Assembly (NCBI GenBank): GCA_008534395.1
Contig: SHMQ01000002.1
Span: 1 to 64,000, forward strand
Direction: 5' to 3'
DNA length: 64,000 nucleotides
Source of the DNA: Candidatus Acidulodesulfobacterium acidiphilum
GTDB taxonomy: Bacteria; SZUA-79; Acidulodesulfobacterales; Acidulodesulfobacteraceae
The position numbers and the translations under genes were made by a program. Shown piece by piece: positions 33,217-40,285 of this stretch. Position 1 is the stretch's first letter; every line of letters begins with the position of its first letter. The notes beneath the pieces were generated by a model that was given only the letters and a program-made list of their open reading frames with translations, searched no databases and was not told the origin of the DNA.

Positions 33217-34757
33217 AATAACCCCGCTTTAATCTTTTCTTCGAGCCTTTTTGAAATTTCGTTATTTTTTTCGGTTCTTATTTCATCCCAAGTTCTTTTC
33301 GAATAATTAATAGACGATTTTAAGGATTTATTATCCTGCGCCCTTGTAAGCCAGTTATTTATAAAACGCATATAATCGCTCGCCGGTCGTTTTGAAGGAT
33401 TGTTTAATAACCAAGACTCCATTTTTTTAATTTCTAAATAAATATCAAGATATGGAAATTTCGATTTTAAAATATTTAGGTAGTCCTCAGTTAAACCGGT
33501 AAAGCTTGCTATTTCAGAATCAAAAGAAATATTGTATTTTGTTGCTTTTTTAGTTTTAGCATTAGCTTTGGTTTTAGTTTTTTCGTTAAAAAGCCATTTC
33601 ACGGCAAATCTCATAAAATTGCCTGCATTGTTTTTTTGTATATCCAATACTGTTTCCGGATTGCTCATAAGCCATAAAGACATTTCTTTAAACTTTAATT
33701 CTAAATCAACATCCGGATATGCTGATTGTAAAATTTTTATGAGTGCTTCGGGGATTTCCATTTTATTATTTTCAGGATTGAAAGATATTATATTTTCCGG
33801 TATTACAACGCAACGGCGTTTTTCGTCGTTGCGTAAATCTTCTTCTTCTGTATTTTCTTTTTCTAAATCTATATCTTTATTCTTATTCTTATTCTTATAG
33901 GCGTTACGTAACGTTACAGAGACATTACTTGTAACGTTACAGCAATTATCCTTACTCTCACTTGCATTTGCATTGTCCCTTGGGACAAAATTTGGGACAG
34001 TTTTTGGGGTAATTTTTGTCCCGTCGTGGGACAACATAGGGACAACATAGGGACAATCTTGGGACAGATATGGGACAGTTGTGGGACAGATATGGGACAG
34101 TTGCGTCTCGCCGGTTTTATTATCAGAATCATATTCGCTATCTTCTTGCTTGTCGATATTAGAATTATTTTGGAATATTTCATTATCGTATTGATCAGGC
34201 ATATTATTATTTTCTTTTAATAAATTTTCAATTTTCTTAATAATTCTCGACACTGTATTTTTTGACATATTAAATTTTTTTCCAATATCCCTAAGTGTAT
34301 ATCCCTTTTTATATAATTCATAAATTTCGGATTCTGCATGTTTTGAACTTAACGATAAAAGTTTTTGTTTTTCTCTATAATTTTCAACTCTTTGCCTATT
34401 AAGTTCTTTCACTCTTTCCATACCGTCAATATTTTGATATTTACTCCAGTTTTTCAAACAATAAATTTTCTGCTCATCCTTATTTAATAATTCTATTATT
34501 TCGTATTGAACAAGCACCGATAAGGCTAATCTTACTGAATTTAGCGGTCTGTCAAATATAGTGGACAACATTTCATCTGTATAGGGAATTTTATTTGAAA
34601 AAAGCAATTCGCCTGAATTATTGCTTTTTCCGGCGAGAACAAATATTTTAAATAATACAACTAAAATAGTATCTCGCTCCGGCATTCCATCTATTAATTT
34701 TATTTTTTCGTCGTCAAAAATATTAGTAGATATTTTTATCCATTTAATCATAGACAT
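33213..34757 (-). CDS. Phage-type replisome organizer (origin-binding) protein
   Basis: 514 residues. The N-terminus (IKWIKISTNIFDDEKIKLID, LVVLFKIFVLAGKSNNSGEL, RPLNSVRLALSVL) is the phage replisome-organizer winged-helix domain. A second helix-turn-helix (YTLRDIGKKFNMSKNTVSRI) follows at about 150-170. The middle is a low-complexity linker in which the 11-bp GGGACA repeats are encoded. Two repeated modules with WLxxNPxxxxxxxMRFxxxWL near 365-385 and 455-475 form the C-terminal part. Such proteins bind their own origin, which often lies inside the gene, as with lambda O. GAGGAG RBS. Likely the replication initiator of the element. Confidence 0.75.
   Translation of the reverse strand: MSMIKWIKISTNIFDDEKIKLIDGMPERDTILVVLFKIFVLAGKSNNSGELLFSNKIPYTDEMLSTIFDRPLNSVRLALSVLVQYEIIELLNKDEQKIYCLKNWSKYQNIDGMERVKELNRQRVENYREKQKLLSLSSKHAESEIYELYKKGYTLRDIGKKFNMSKNTVSRIIKKIENLLKENNNMPDQYDNEIFQNNSNIDKQEDSEYDSDNKTGETQLSHICPTTVPYLSQDCPYVVPMLSHDGTKITPKTVPNFVPRDNANASESKDNCCNVTSNVSVTLRNAYKNKNKNKDIDLEKENTEEEDLRNDEKRRCVVIPENIISFNPENNKMEIPEALIKILQSAYPDVDLELKFKEMSLWLMSNPETVLDIQKNNAGNFMRFAVKWLFNEKTKTKANAKTKKATKYNISFDSEIASFTGLTEDYLNILKSKFPYLDIYLEIKKMESWLLNNPSKRPASDYMRFINNWLTRAQDNKSLKSSINYSKRTWDEIRTEKNNEISKRLEEKIKAGLL
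33974..34099 (+). repeat. Iteron cluster, candidate replication origin inside initiator gene
   Basis: Seven direct copies of GGGACA start at 34028, 34039, 34050, 34061, 34072, 34083 and 34094, exactly 11 bp apart. More copies lie at 33982 and 33994, and inverted TGTCCC at 33974 and 34017. Beside them are GTAACGTTAC-type palindromes (33902-33940) and AT-rich DNA at about 33835-33900. Helically phased iterons within an initiator gene are the lambda oriO pattern. Confidence 0.7.
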
Positions 34758-34771
34758 ATTAATACTCCTCG

Positions 34772-34852
34772 ATTTTATCTAAAACCAGCAAGAAGACCCC
34801 GTCTTTACAAGGCGAGGATAAATTGCAATCCCTTGCCGTATTTAATTAAAAT
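34772..34852 (-). pseudogene. Remnant of an iscB 3' end (copy-2 type)
   Basis: Minus-strand reading encodes LIKYGKGLQFILAL then stop, almost the same as the last residues of IscB copy 2 (LIKYGKGLQFIPAL). Downstream bases also match copy 2: GACGGGGTCTT(C/A)TTGCTG, then TTTTAGATAAAA. Nothing else of the gene is left; the preceding DNA belongs to another gene. It marks a former IscB element just upstream of the replisome organizer. Confidence 0.8.
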
Positions 34853-34854
34853 TA

Positions 34855-35271
34855 TTATTCAAAAACTTTTTCGGCAAATCCCGCCTTGATATATTCTTCC
34901 TGAAAGGTGAACGTTTGTTTCCTGTATCGGTTATCCCATTCCTTAAGACGTTCTACTATTTCAATTTCTTGATAATTGTCGTTTCTTTCGTCTATCAAAG
35001 CGTCTATAATTTCTTGATTGAATTGAATACCGCAACCAAACAATTTTTCTATCAATGCCGTTAAAACGTACGGCGATTTAATTTCTAACCACTTAATGCC
35101 ATACCAAACAGTCGGATAATCTTCGTCTTTATCCAATTGCATAAAATAAGTTTCAAGCGGGTCATCATAGCCAATCCAGCCGTATTTTTGCCAATCCAAT
35201 AAGGTATTGCCGAAAATATCTTTTTCGGCTTTAATTTCTTTTGCAAAATCTGAAAATCGATACCTGCTCAT
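34855..35271 (-). CDS. Hypothetical protein in replication/modification block
   Basis: 138 residues, soluble, acidic, with no recognised family. Features: DWQKYGWIGYDDPLETYFMQ and WYGIKWLEIKSPYVLTALIE, aromatic-rich, and a long charged helix near the C-terminus (RNDNYQEIEIVERLKEWDNRY). The gene precedes the IscB remnant, and its stop is only 3 bp from it, so the C-terminus may have been altered by that insertion. Probably phage-derived, from context. Confidence 0.55.
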   Translation of the reverse strand: MSRYRFSDFAKEIKAEKDIFGNTLLDWQKYGWIGYDDPLETYFMQLDKDEDYPTVWYGIKWLEIKSPYVLTALIEKLFGCGIQFNQEIIDALIDERNDNYQEIEIVERLKEWDNRYRKQTFTFQEEYIKAGFAEKVFE

Positions 35272-35279
35272 AAAAACTC

Positions 35280-35600
35280 CTATTTATATTTATTGATTTG
35301 TTCTAATATTTTTTCTTTAGAATATCTTTTTAGCACTGCCTTTGCGTGATTGACGGCTTCCTGCTTAGTTTGACCGCTTCCTATTAGCATCCCCGTCGTT
35401 TCCTCGGCAACCCGCCAACTGTTCCCCAAAATACAGGTTTTTCCGCCAACGGAAATAAACGGAAGTCTATATATAAAAAGTTTTACAAAATTATTGCTTC
35501 CTAAAATTAGTGATTCTCCTTTGACTTCTACGATAACTTTTTGGAAACCCGCCAAAACTATTTTTGCTTTGTATTTTTTGCTATTTTCTATAGTATCCAT
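35280..35600 (-). CDS. Small protein, paralog of the gene at 37751-38116
   Basis: 106 residues. Shared with the 121-residue protein at 37751-38116: (L/F)F-x-CR-type (R)-(L/M)-P-x-IS, WRV-x-EE-x-TG, an IGSGQTKQEA-like segment and a final YSKEKILEQINK helix. The WRV to GHGKS part looks like a compact beta-alpha module. GGAG RBS; it overlaps the XF1762-like gene by 13 bp. Family not recognised. Both copies sit beside DNA methyltransferase genes, which may be relevant. Confidence 0.55.
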   Translation of the reverse strand: MDTIENSKKYKAKIVLAGFQKVIVEVKGESLILGSNNFVKLFIYRLPFISVGGKTCILGNSWRVAEETTGMLIGSGQTKQEAVNHAKAVLKRYSKEKILEQINKYK

Positions 35601-36022
35601 CTGATTTTCTCCTTTTTATAAATATTTTGCGTCTCTCTTTTTCTTTTTTCTCTCGACCACTCTTGAGGCTTAACTAAACCGTCTTTTTGAGCTCCTACCG
35701 CCCTTAAAGACGAGCCGCTTTCTTCCGCAAGCGTGTAAGTGAGAACCTTTTTATAACCCATTACTTGCGCAATTTTCTTAACTCTACCGTAAAGCATAGA
35801 ATTTGCGTTTCTCGTCCCGTCCGTGCAGACCCTTAAAATTTCCAAAGTTAATCCATCGTCCGCCATACGCGCTACCGGACGTCCGCAAATTGCGACGCCG
35901 ATTAGCCTTTCGTCGTCAAACAAGCCTATCGAAAATTTATGACCGGCGACGGGCTTGTTATGGCGGTGATTAGCCAAAACAAATTCGTTAGCGAGTTTTA
36001 GGCTTATAGGTTGAAAATTCAT
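35588..36022 (-). CDS. XF1762-like phage protein (GNAT-like)
   Basis: 144 residues. ANHRHNKPVAGHKFSIGLFD near 16-36 and LIGVAICGRPVARMADDG, LEILRVCTDGTRNANSMLYG are the hallmarks of the XF1762 family seen in many prophages. The fold appears GNAT-like (beta strands around a conserved Gly-Arg turn), but the substrate is unknown. It sits directly after the C5 methyltransferase gene with 7 bp between. Confident on family resemblance, not on activity. Confidence 0.65.
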   Translation of the reverse strand: MNFQPISLKLANEFVLANHRHNKPVAGHKFSIGLFDDERLIGVAICGRPVARMADDGLTLEILRVCTDGTRNANSMLYGRVKKIAQVMGYKKVLTYTLAEESGSSLRAVGAQKDGLVKPQEWSREKRKRETQNIYKKEKIRWIL

Positions 36023-36029
36023 AATTTTT

Positions 36030-36860
36030 TTAAAACAAATTTAACTGTTCTCCTTTATTTTTTATTCTTCTTTTAACTGTTTTTTGCTTATTTTTCTTAA
36101 AATTACAGTTACTTGCACTTCTTAAAGCGCCGCCGACGCCCGCGGTTAAAGCAAGCGATTTCTTAAGTGCATCCGTAACGCCAAATCCGCCGTCTTCTAA
36201 AATTCTGCAAAACTCGTCCATTATAGGAATTCCGTCAGGGGTAACCATATTTACGATATTAGGAACGTTTTCCATAGCCAAAGCTTTAGGCTTCATCTCG
36301 GATATAAACCTTGCATATTCAAAAACCAAACTATTTCTGGGATCCAATACGTTGCGTTTTCCAAGAGTCGAAAATCCTTGACACGGTGGAGAGCCGACCA
36401 TTAAATCCAACTCGCCGGGTTTAATTCCTAATTCGCTCATAATCCTATCCGACGACAATTTCCTTACGTCTCCGACGAATATATATTTAACCCCTTCAAA
36501 CCACGCGGGGCATACTTTATGACGATTATTGCCGGAAACTTCCATATGAACGATGCCGTCTTCCGTTTTAGTCATCATTTTTTGAAAATACTTTTCGGCG
36601 CGTTCCCTGTCGGATTCTTCGACAAATATCATTTTAAGCGGATACGCCCCTAAATTTATAGAATATGTATGAACGGCCGCTATGTCCCATTCTGCCGCCG
36701 CTATTACGTTAATACCCGCATTGATTAAACCTAAGCTAAATCCGCCAATGCCCGAAAAGAAATCCATCGCTATCAAACGTTTTTCGGGTAAACAAGTTTT
36801 TGGAATAATTAAACCTGACGAATTTCTATAAAAATTATCTTCGTTAAAAAGTAAATTCAT
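36030..36860 (-). CDS. C5-cytosine DNA methyltransferase, C-terminally short
   Basis: 276 residues. Motif I MDFFSGIGGFSLGLINAG, motif IV GSPPCQGFSTLG with the catalytic Cys, motif VI ALAMENVPN. The usual order continues with motif VIII (QxRxR), the target-recognition domain and motifs IX-X. Here the protein turns into a basic tail (SNCNFKKNKQKTVKRR) after about residue 240 and these motifs are not seen. The N-terminal half would bind SAM and carry the nucleophile but lacks the recognition part. It may be inactive, or complemented by another chain. It neighbours a Dam-type enzyme. Confidence 0.82.
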   Translation of the reverse strand: MNLLFNEDNFYRNSSGLIIPKTCLPEKRLIAMDFFSGIGGFSLGLINAGINVIAAAEWDIAAVHTYSINLGAYPLKMIFVEESDRERAEKYFQKMMTKTEDGIVHMEVSGNNRHKVCPAWFEGVKYIFVGDVRKLSSDRIMSELGIKPGELDLMVGSPPCQGFSTLGKRNVLDPRNSLVFEYARFISEMKPKALAMENVPNIVNMVTPDGIPIMDEFCRILEDGGFGVTDALKKSLALTAGVGGALRSASNCNFKKNKQKTVKRRIKNKGEQLNLF

Positions 36861-36899
36861 ATTAATTTACGCCTCCGCAAAGAGCGGTATCTGCCCCTG

Positions 36900-37715
36900 C
36901 TAGTTTAAATCGTAATTAGCCCAGACGGTTTCCGTCCGTTCAGGACAGTTATTTTTATTCCTATACCTCAAGCTATTAGCAAGACAATTAAAATCCTGCC
37001 TGTAAAAGCCTGAAAGCCTTTTGTTATAAATATCGTTATCGTAGCCGCTTAAAAGCCATTTACCTTTAATACTTAAAAGAATATCGATAAGGTCGTTGTG
37101 GTCTTTATCCGTCATCTCGAACATATAACCGCCGCTCTTGCGGGAACTTGCCACGTAAGGCGGGTCGAGATAGAAAAACGTATCGGGGCGGTCCCAGTTA
37201 GCGATTAATTTTCTGAAATCCAAATTATCAATATAAACATCCGAAAGTCTTTTGTGTATTAAATTTAATTTATCAATGCTATTTCTAATGTATTTTGGTA
37301 TATTCACGTCTATCGAAAACCGCCAACCGGCTCCTTTCTTGGCGTTAGGATGTTCGCCGTTTATCGTTGATTTAATCAGATAATAAAACCTTACCGCCCG
37401 CTCTGCTTTGTTAAGCTTATCCGTCCGCATATCACGATATTCGTAATAGCATTCGCGGGAATACGGCAATAAACTTATTTTCTCTTGAAATTTCTTAAAC
37501 AGCTTTCCGTCCGCTATAACCTTAAAAAAATTATAAAGTTCGCCGTCTATATCGTTATAAACTTCGATTTCGGACGGCTCTTTATTTATCAGTATCGCGC
37601 CGGACCCGCCGAAAACTTCGACGTAAGTTTTATGTTTCGGAAATAAAGGCATTAACTTATCCGCCATAAAAAATTTGCCGCCGAAGTAGCCGAATGGAGT
37701 TAATTTTGTTTTCAT
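36900..37715 (-). CDS. D12-class N6-adenine DNA methyltransferase (Dam-like)
   Basis: 271 residues. PFGYFGGKFFMADKLMPLFP at the N-terminus and YVEVFGGSGAILINKEP are motifs X/I of alpha-class adenine methyltransferases. DPPYVASSRKSGG is motif IV (DPPY). Length is typical of Dam/MboIIA-type enzymes. The target is most often GATC in this group, but that cannot be read here. It lies upstream of the C5 enzyme in a module of phage-like genes, a usual anti-restriction arrangement. Confidence 0.92.
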   Translation of the reverse strand: MKTKLTPFGYFGGKFFMADKLMPLFPKHKTYVEVFGGSGAILINKEPSEIEVYNDIDGELYNFFKVIADGKLFKKFQEKISLLPYSRECYYEYRDMRTDKLNKAERAVRFYYLIKSTINGEHPNAKKGAGWRFSIDVNIPKYIRNSIDKLNLIHKRLSDVYIDNLDFRKLIANWDRPDTFFYLDPPYVASSRKSGGYMFEMTDKDHNDLIDILLSIKGKWLLSGYDNDIYNKRLSGFYRQDFNCLANSLRYRNKNNCPERTETVWANYDLN

Positions 37716-37750
37716 AATTTATTTAAATCTCCATTCGATAACCTGTAAAT

Positions 37751-38116
37751 TTAGATATCTGTCATCGGCTCTGATAAACATTTTCTGTTCTCATTTTTTT
37801 TTATAAATTCTTCTAACTGTTCTTTTGAGTAATTCTGTAATGTTTTATAAGCGTGTCTTATTGCACCGGACCTGCTTTTCCCGTGTCCGACCGTTAGTCC
37901 TGTCTTTTCTTCTACAACGCGCCAACCTGTAAATATATTGTTATGAACTTTAATTTGACCGGCGGAAGAAAAACTTATTTCCGGCATTCTGCAAACAAAT
38001 AAACTTAAATATTCTCTTTCCGGTAATTTTACAGGTTCGCCTTCGACTTTAATTTTCGTCAATGGAATGCCAATTCCTATTACGCCTATTCCCATTACTT
38101 TAATAAAATATTCCAT
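37751..38116 (-). CDS. Small protein, paralog of the gene at 35280-35600
   Basis: 121 residues from ATG 38116, which has GGGGC before it and does not overlap the previous gene; a longer start at 38164 would. N-terminal hydrophobic strand MEYFIKVMGIGVIG, then the module shared with the 35280 gene: LFVCRMPEIS, WRVVEEKTGL, GHGKSRSGA and YSKEQLEEFIKK. Function unknown. Duplicated small modules beside methyltransferases suggest accessory roles in the same block. Confidence 0.55.
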   Translation of the reverse strand: MEYFIKVMGIGVIGIGIPLTKIKVEGEPVKLPEREYLSLFVCRMPEISFSSAGQIKVHNNIFTGWRVVEEKTGLTVGHGKSRSGAIRHAYKTLQNYSKEQLEEFIKKNENRKCLSEPMTDI

Positions 38117-38132
38117 AATGCCCCTTTTTTTT

Positions 38133-38393
38133 CTAAAAATAAATGTGGTGTTCCTCAAAAACATTGTCCTTAATGTAAGTATTTTTCTTGAAACTTTCTT
38201 TAATAGGAATTTTTTTATAGACTATGAAATAAAACCCTTCGATTTTTTGCGGATAAACATTAACTACTTTATATCTTTTTCCTTTCTCAATTATGCACTC
38301 CGCCTGAAATTCCCTCATTGCGAATGCATAATCATTTTTGGAATAATGTTCTCTAAACCATCTTACGAATTCTAAAACGCCCCCCGTTTTCAT
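38133..38393 (-). CDS. Hypothetical small protein
   Basis: 86 residues, basic and aromatic. MKTGGVLEFVRWFREHYSK at the start, a central beta part (RYKVVNVYPQKIEGFYFIVY) and a polar tail. A GGGGGC RBS lies 3-5 bp before the ATG. No family recognised. It belongs to the early-gene operon that starts with the HTH gene at 39166 and continues to the methyltransferases. Confidence 0.5.
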   Translation of the reverse strand: MKTGGVLEFVRWFREHYSKNDYAFAMREFQAECIIEKGKRYKVVNVYPQKIEGFYFIVYKKIPIKESFKKNTYIKDNVFEEHHIYF

Positions 38394-38402
38394 AATGCCC
38401 CC

Positions 38403-38789
38403 TTATTTTTTATTTTTTATATATTTTTTTCCTCTTAATTCCCCCACGTTTATTTGAAACGAAAACTTTTCTTTTTTCTTTTCCTGAATGAATTTTTCAA
38501 TATCTTCTCTGTCGAATTTTATAGAACCGTCAATTCTTACGCTTGGTATTTCCTGTTTGGCTACCATGTCATATAATTTAGACCGTCCGATACCCAATAT
38601 GAGCATTACCTCTTTGAAAGGTATTAGTCTTTTCTTTTCTTCCTCTACTTTTTGATTTTTAAGTTCGTTAATTTCAGAAATAATAACTTTAAACATCTGG
38701 CGAAGTTCTTCGACTTCAGGATTAAAGTTTTCCTTATTTAAATTATTTAAATCTAAAGACTGCGGTTGTATATTAGTTTCCATTTTCAA
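38403..38789 (-). CDS. AlpA/excisionase-like HTH protein
   Basis: 128 residues. N-terminal polar region with a coiled coil (about 25-50), then a MerR/excisionase-type helix-turn-helix: IPFKEVMLILGIGRSKLYDM then IPSVRIDGSIKFDREDIEKF. Such proteins serve as excisionase, transcription regulator or DNA-binding accessory. Basic C-terminal tail. It lies in the early operon near the repressor. The start overlaps the previous gene's end. No integrase is visible in the window, so an excisionase role cannot be supported by context. Confidence 0.78.
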   Translation of the reverse strand: MKMETNIQPQSLDLNNLNKENFNPEVEELRQMFKVIISEINELKNQKVEEEKKRLIPFKEVMLILGIGRSKLYDMVAKQEIPSVRIDGSIKFDREDIEKFIQEKKKEKFSFQINVGELRGKKYIKNKK

Positions 38790-38949
38790 TAAAATCCTTT
38801 AAAATTAAAGACTTAATAATATATTTCAAAAAACTAACTTGAATTTGTGAAATCTTGTCATCTGGATTGTTTTTGGATATTTTTACTGCTTCTATATATT
38901 TAAAAAGCGTCGCATTAATTTCTGGATTAATTATTTTTTTGGCTTGCAT
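38773..38949 (-). CDS. Hypothetical small helical protein
   Basis: 58 residues from ATG 38949; GAGGTTG is the RBS, which makes it preferable to the ATG at 38964. It is helical, with NATLFKYIEAVKISKNN and VSFLKYIIKSLILKDFIE. It overlaps the HTH gene upstream by 23 bp and the AlpA-like gene by 17 bp, so translation is tightly coupled. No family recognised. Confidence 0.45.
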   Translation of the reverse strand: MQAKKIINPEINATLFKYIEAVKISKNNPDDKISQIQVSFLKYIIKSLILKDFIENGN

Positions 38950-39166
38950 TTTCAACCTCATCATTTTTAATATTTTCAGGGTATAGCAAATCTATTACTG
39001 TTATTTTGTTGTTAGTTATAATTTCAATTTTTTTTGCAAGCGTTCTTCGGGGATAAAATTTGTAGTTAATAATGTTATGCAAACTTTGCCTTGAAATACC
39101 TAATAACTTACAGAAATTTCCAATATTAATACGATTTTCTTTGATATATATTTTTAATGGATGCAT
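38927..39166 (-). CDS. Cro/XRE-like HTH protein
   Basis: 79 residues. A helix-turn-helix is clear: IKENRINIGNFCKLLGISRQ then SLHNIINYKFYPRRTLAKKI. Short and divergent from the CI-type gene at 39417, as Cro is from CI in lambdoid phages. It heads the minus-strand operon of replication and modification genes. Upstream lie four AACTTAA-type repeats. Acting as Cro-like switch partner is inferred from size and location. Confidence 0.68.
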   Translation of the reverse strand: MHPLKIYIKENRINIGNFCKLLGISRQSLHNIINYKFYPRRTLAKKIEIITNNKITVIDLLYPENIKNDEVENASQKNN

Positions 39167-39200
39167 AATTTTAATTTTGACCTCTTAGTATGAATGAACA

Positions 39201-39276
39201 CAACTTAAAGTTTAATTTAACAACTTAATATTTAAAATAATACAACTTAATATTTAATATGTCAAGCTTAAATTTA
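39201..39276 (+). promoter_or_regulatory. Operator-like direct repeats between the divergent regulators
   Basis: Three near-identical blocks CAACTTAA(A/T)(G/A)TTTAA begin at 39201, 39221 and 39243; a fourth, diverged copy (CAAGCTTAAATTTAA) begins at 39263. Spacing is 20, 22, 20 bp, close to two helical turns, so a repressor could bind one face of the DNA. It covers the upstream region of the Cro-like gene. Confidence 0.6.
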
Positions 39277-39303
39277 AAAAAAAATACAATATCAATATAA
39301 TTT

Positions 39304-39351
39304 AAACCCTATATGTAATATAGCGAAGTTGATAAACTAAATATAGGGTTT
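39304..39351 (+). promoter_or_regulatory. Long inverted repeat around a promoter-like motif
   Basis: AAACCCTATAT (39304-39314) and its exact complement ATATAGGGTTT (39341-39351) enclose 26 bp containing TATAGCGAAGTT. That motif on the minus strand (AACTTCGCTATA) recurs upstream of three other minus-strand genes. The arms may bind a dimer controlling the minus-strand promoter. Confidence 0.5.
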
Positions 39352-39416
39352 ATTTACTATGCAATATTTTTATGATATATATTTAAAATCACAAAATATA
39401 AAAGGTTAATTGTTCT

Positions 39417-40112
39417 ATGAAATCAATTAATACGGAATTGTATAAACAAATAGCAGAAAAAATTAAATCTGCTATTAAAGAAAAGAATGTAACGCAAGAA
39501 CAAATCGCAAGTAAGTTAAATATATCGGCTCAACAATTTCAAGCTTATATTAATAAATTTGATAAAAATAAAATTCCACTTGATTATTTGATAGAAATAG
39601 CTAATTTTTTAAATATTAGCCCTGAATATTTTTACAAAAAAAATCAAAATATAATTCCTTCCGCTTCCTGTATTTCAGAATCTCAAGCCGACGACTTAAG
39701 TCTCGACAAATCCAAATATCAAACCATTCCCGTTTATTCTTTTGCCGGCGCCGGAAAATTTGTAAATTTAACCGAAATCGAGCCTATTGATACGCTTTTA
39801 GTCCCGAAAGAATTTATTAAGAAAAAATTAGCCGTAGTAAAAGTAATCGGTCCAAGCATGGAGCCTTATATAAAAGACGGCTCTTATGTAGGAATTGACT
39901 TAAATTACAAAGAACTCGTATCGGGATATATTTATTGCGTTAATTTAGACTATGAAGGCGCTCTTATCAAATACGTCATTAAAGACAGGAACGGCATAAC
40001 TCTTAAATCGGAAAATCCTAAATTTCACGATATATTTATTAAAAAAGAAGAGATTGCCGACGGGGATCACTTTGTAATAGGACGAGTTGTCTGGGTGTGG
40101 CAGAACATATGA
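39417..40112 (+). CDS. CI/LexA-type repressor with S24 peptidase domain
   Basis: 231 residues. HTH_3 domain at 1-70 (KEKNVTQEQIASKLNISAQQ then FQAYINK). The C-terminal part is the S24 self-cleaving domain: cleavage region YSFAGAGKF (108-115), catalytic Ser147 in GPSMEPYI and Lys185 in ALIKYV. RecA-stimulated cleavage would link induction to DNA damage. It is the first plus-strand gene after the divergent early operon. It is the probable master repressor of the replication module. Confidence 0.92.
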   Translation: MKSINTELYKQIAEKIKSAIKEKNVTQEQIASKLNISAQQFQAYINKFDKNKIPLDYLIEIANFLNISPEYFYKKNQNIIPSASCISESQADDLSLDKSKYQTIPVYSFAGAGKFVNLTEIEPIDTLLVPKEFIKKKLAVVKVIGPSMEPYIKDGSYVGIDLNYKELVSGYIYCVNLDYEGALIKYVIKDRNGITLKSENPKFHDIFIKKEEIADGDHFVIGRVVWVWQNI

Positions 40113-40225
40113 AAATTAATCTTTTATATTTTTATATTATTTTTTGCAAGATAATCTTTATTTTTGCATAATTATTTCCGATTATTAAATAGAGAGATTT
40201 TATATCGCTTTCCTTTGATTTTTGC

Positions 40226-40254
40226 TTGACAATAAAGGCTATAAAAAATACAAT
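40226..40254 (+). promoter_or_regulatory. Sigma70-type promoter for the methyltransferase operon
   Basis: TTGACA (40226-40231), 17-bp spacer, TACAAT (40249-40254). The expected start is near 40261, leaving a leader of about 25 nt with GGGGG before ATG 40286. This placement rules out the longer TTG-started reading, since its start lies within the -35 box. Confidence 0.8.
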
Positions 40255-40285
40255 AAATATCAATGATTTCACGGGGGAAATAAAT

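Noticed and set aside
33974-34099. Second CRISPR-like array
   Set aside because: The unit is only 11 bp and inside a coding gene; the pattern is that of iterons.
38403-38789. Excisionase of an integrated element
   Set aside because: The HTH is of that type, but no integrase or attachment site is visible, so only the fold is reported.
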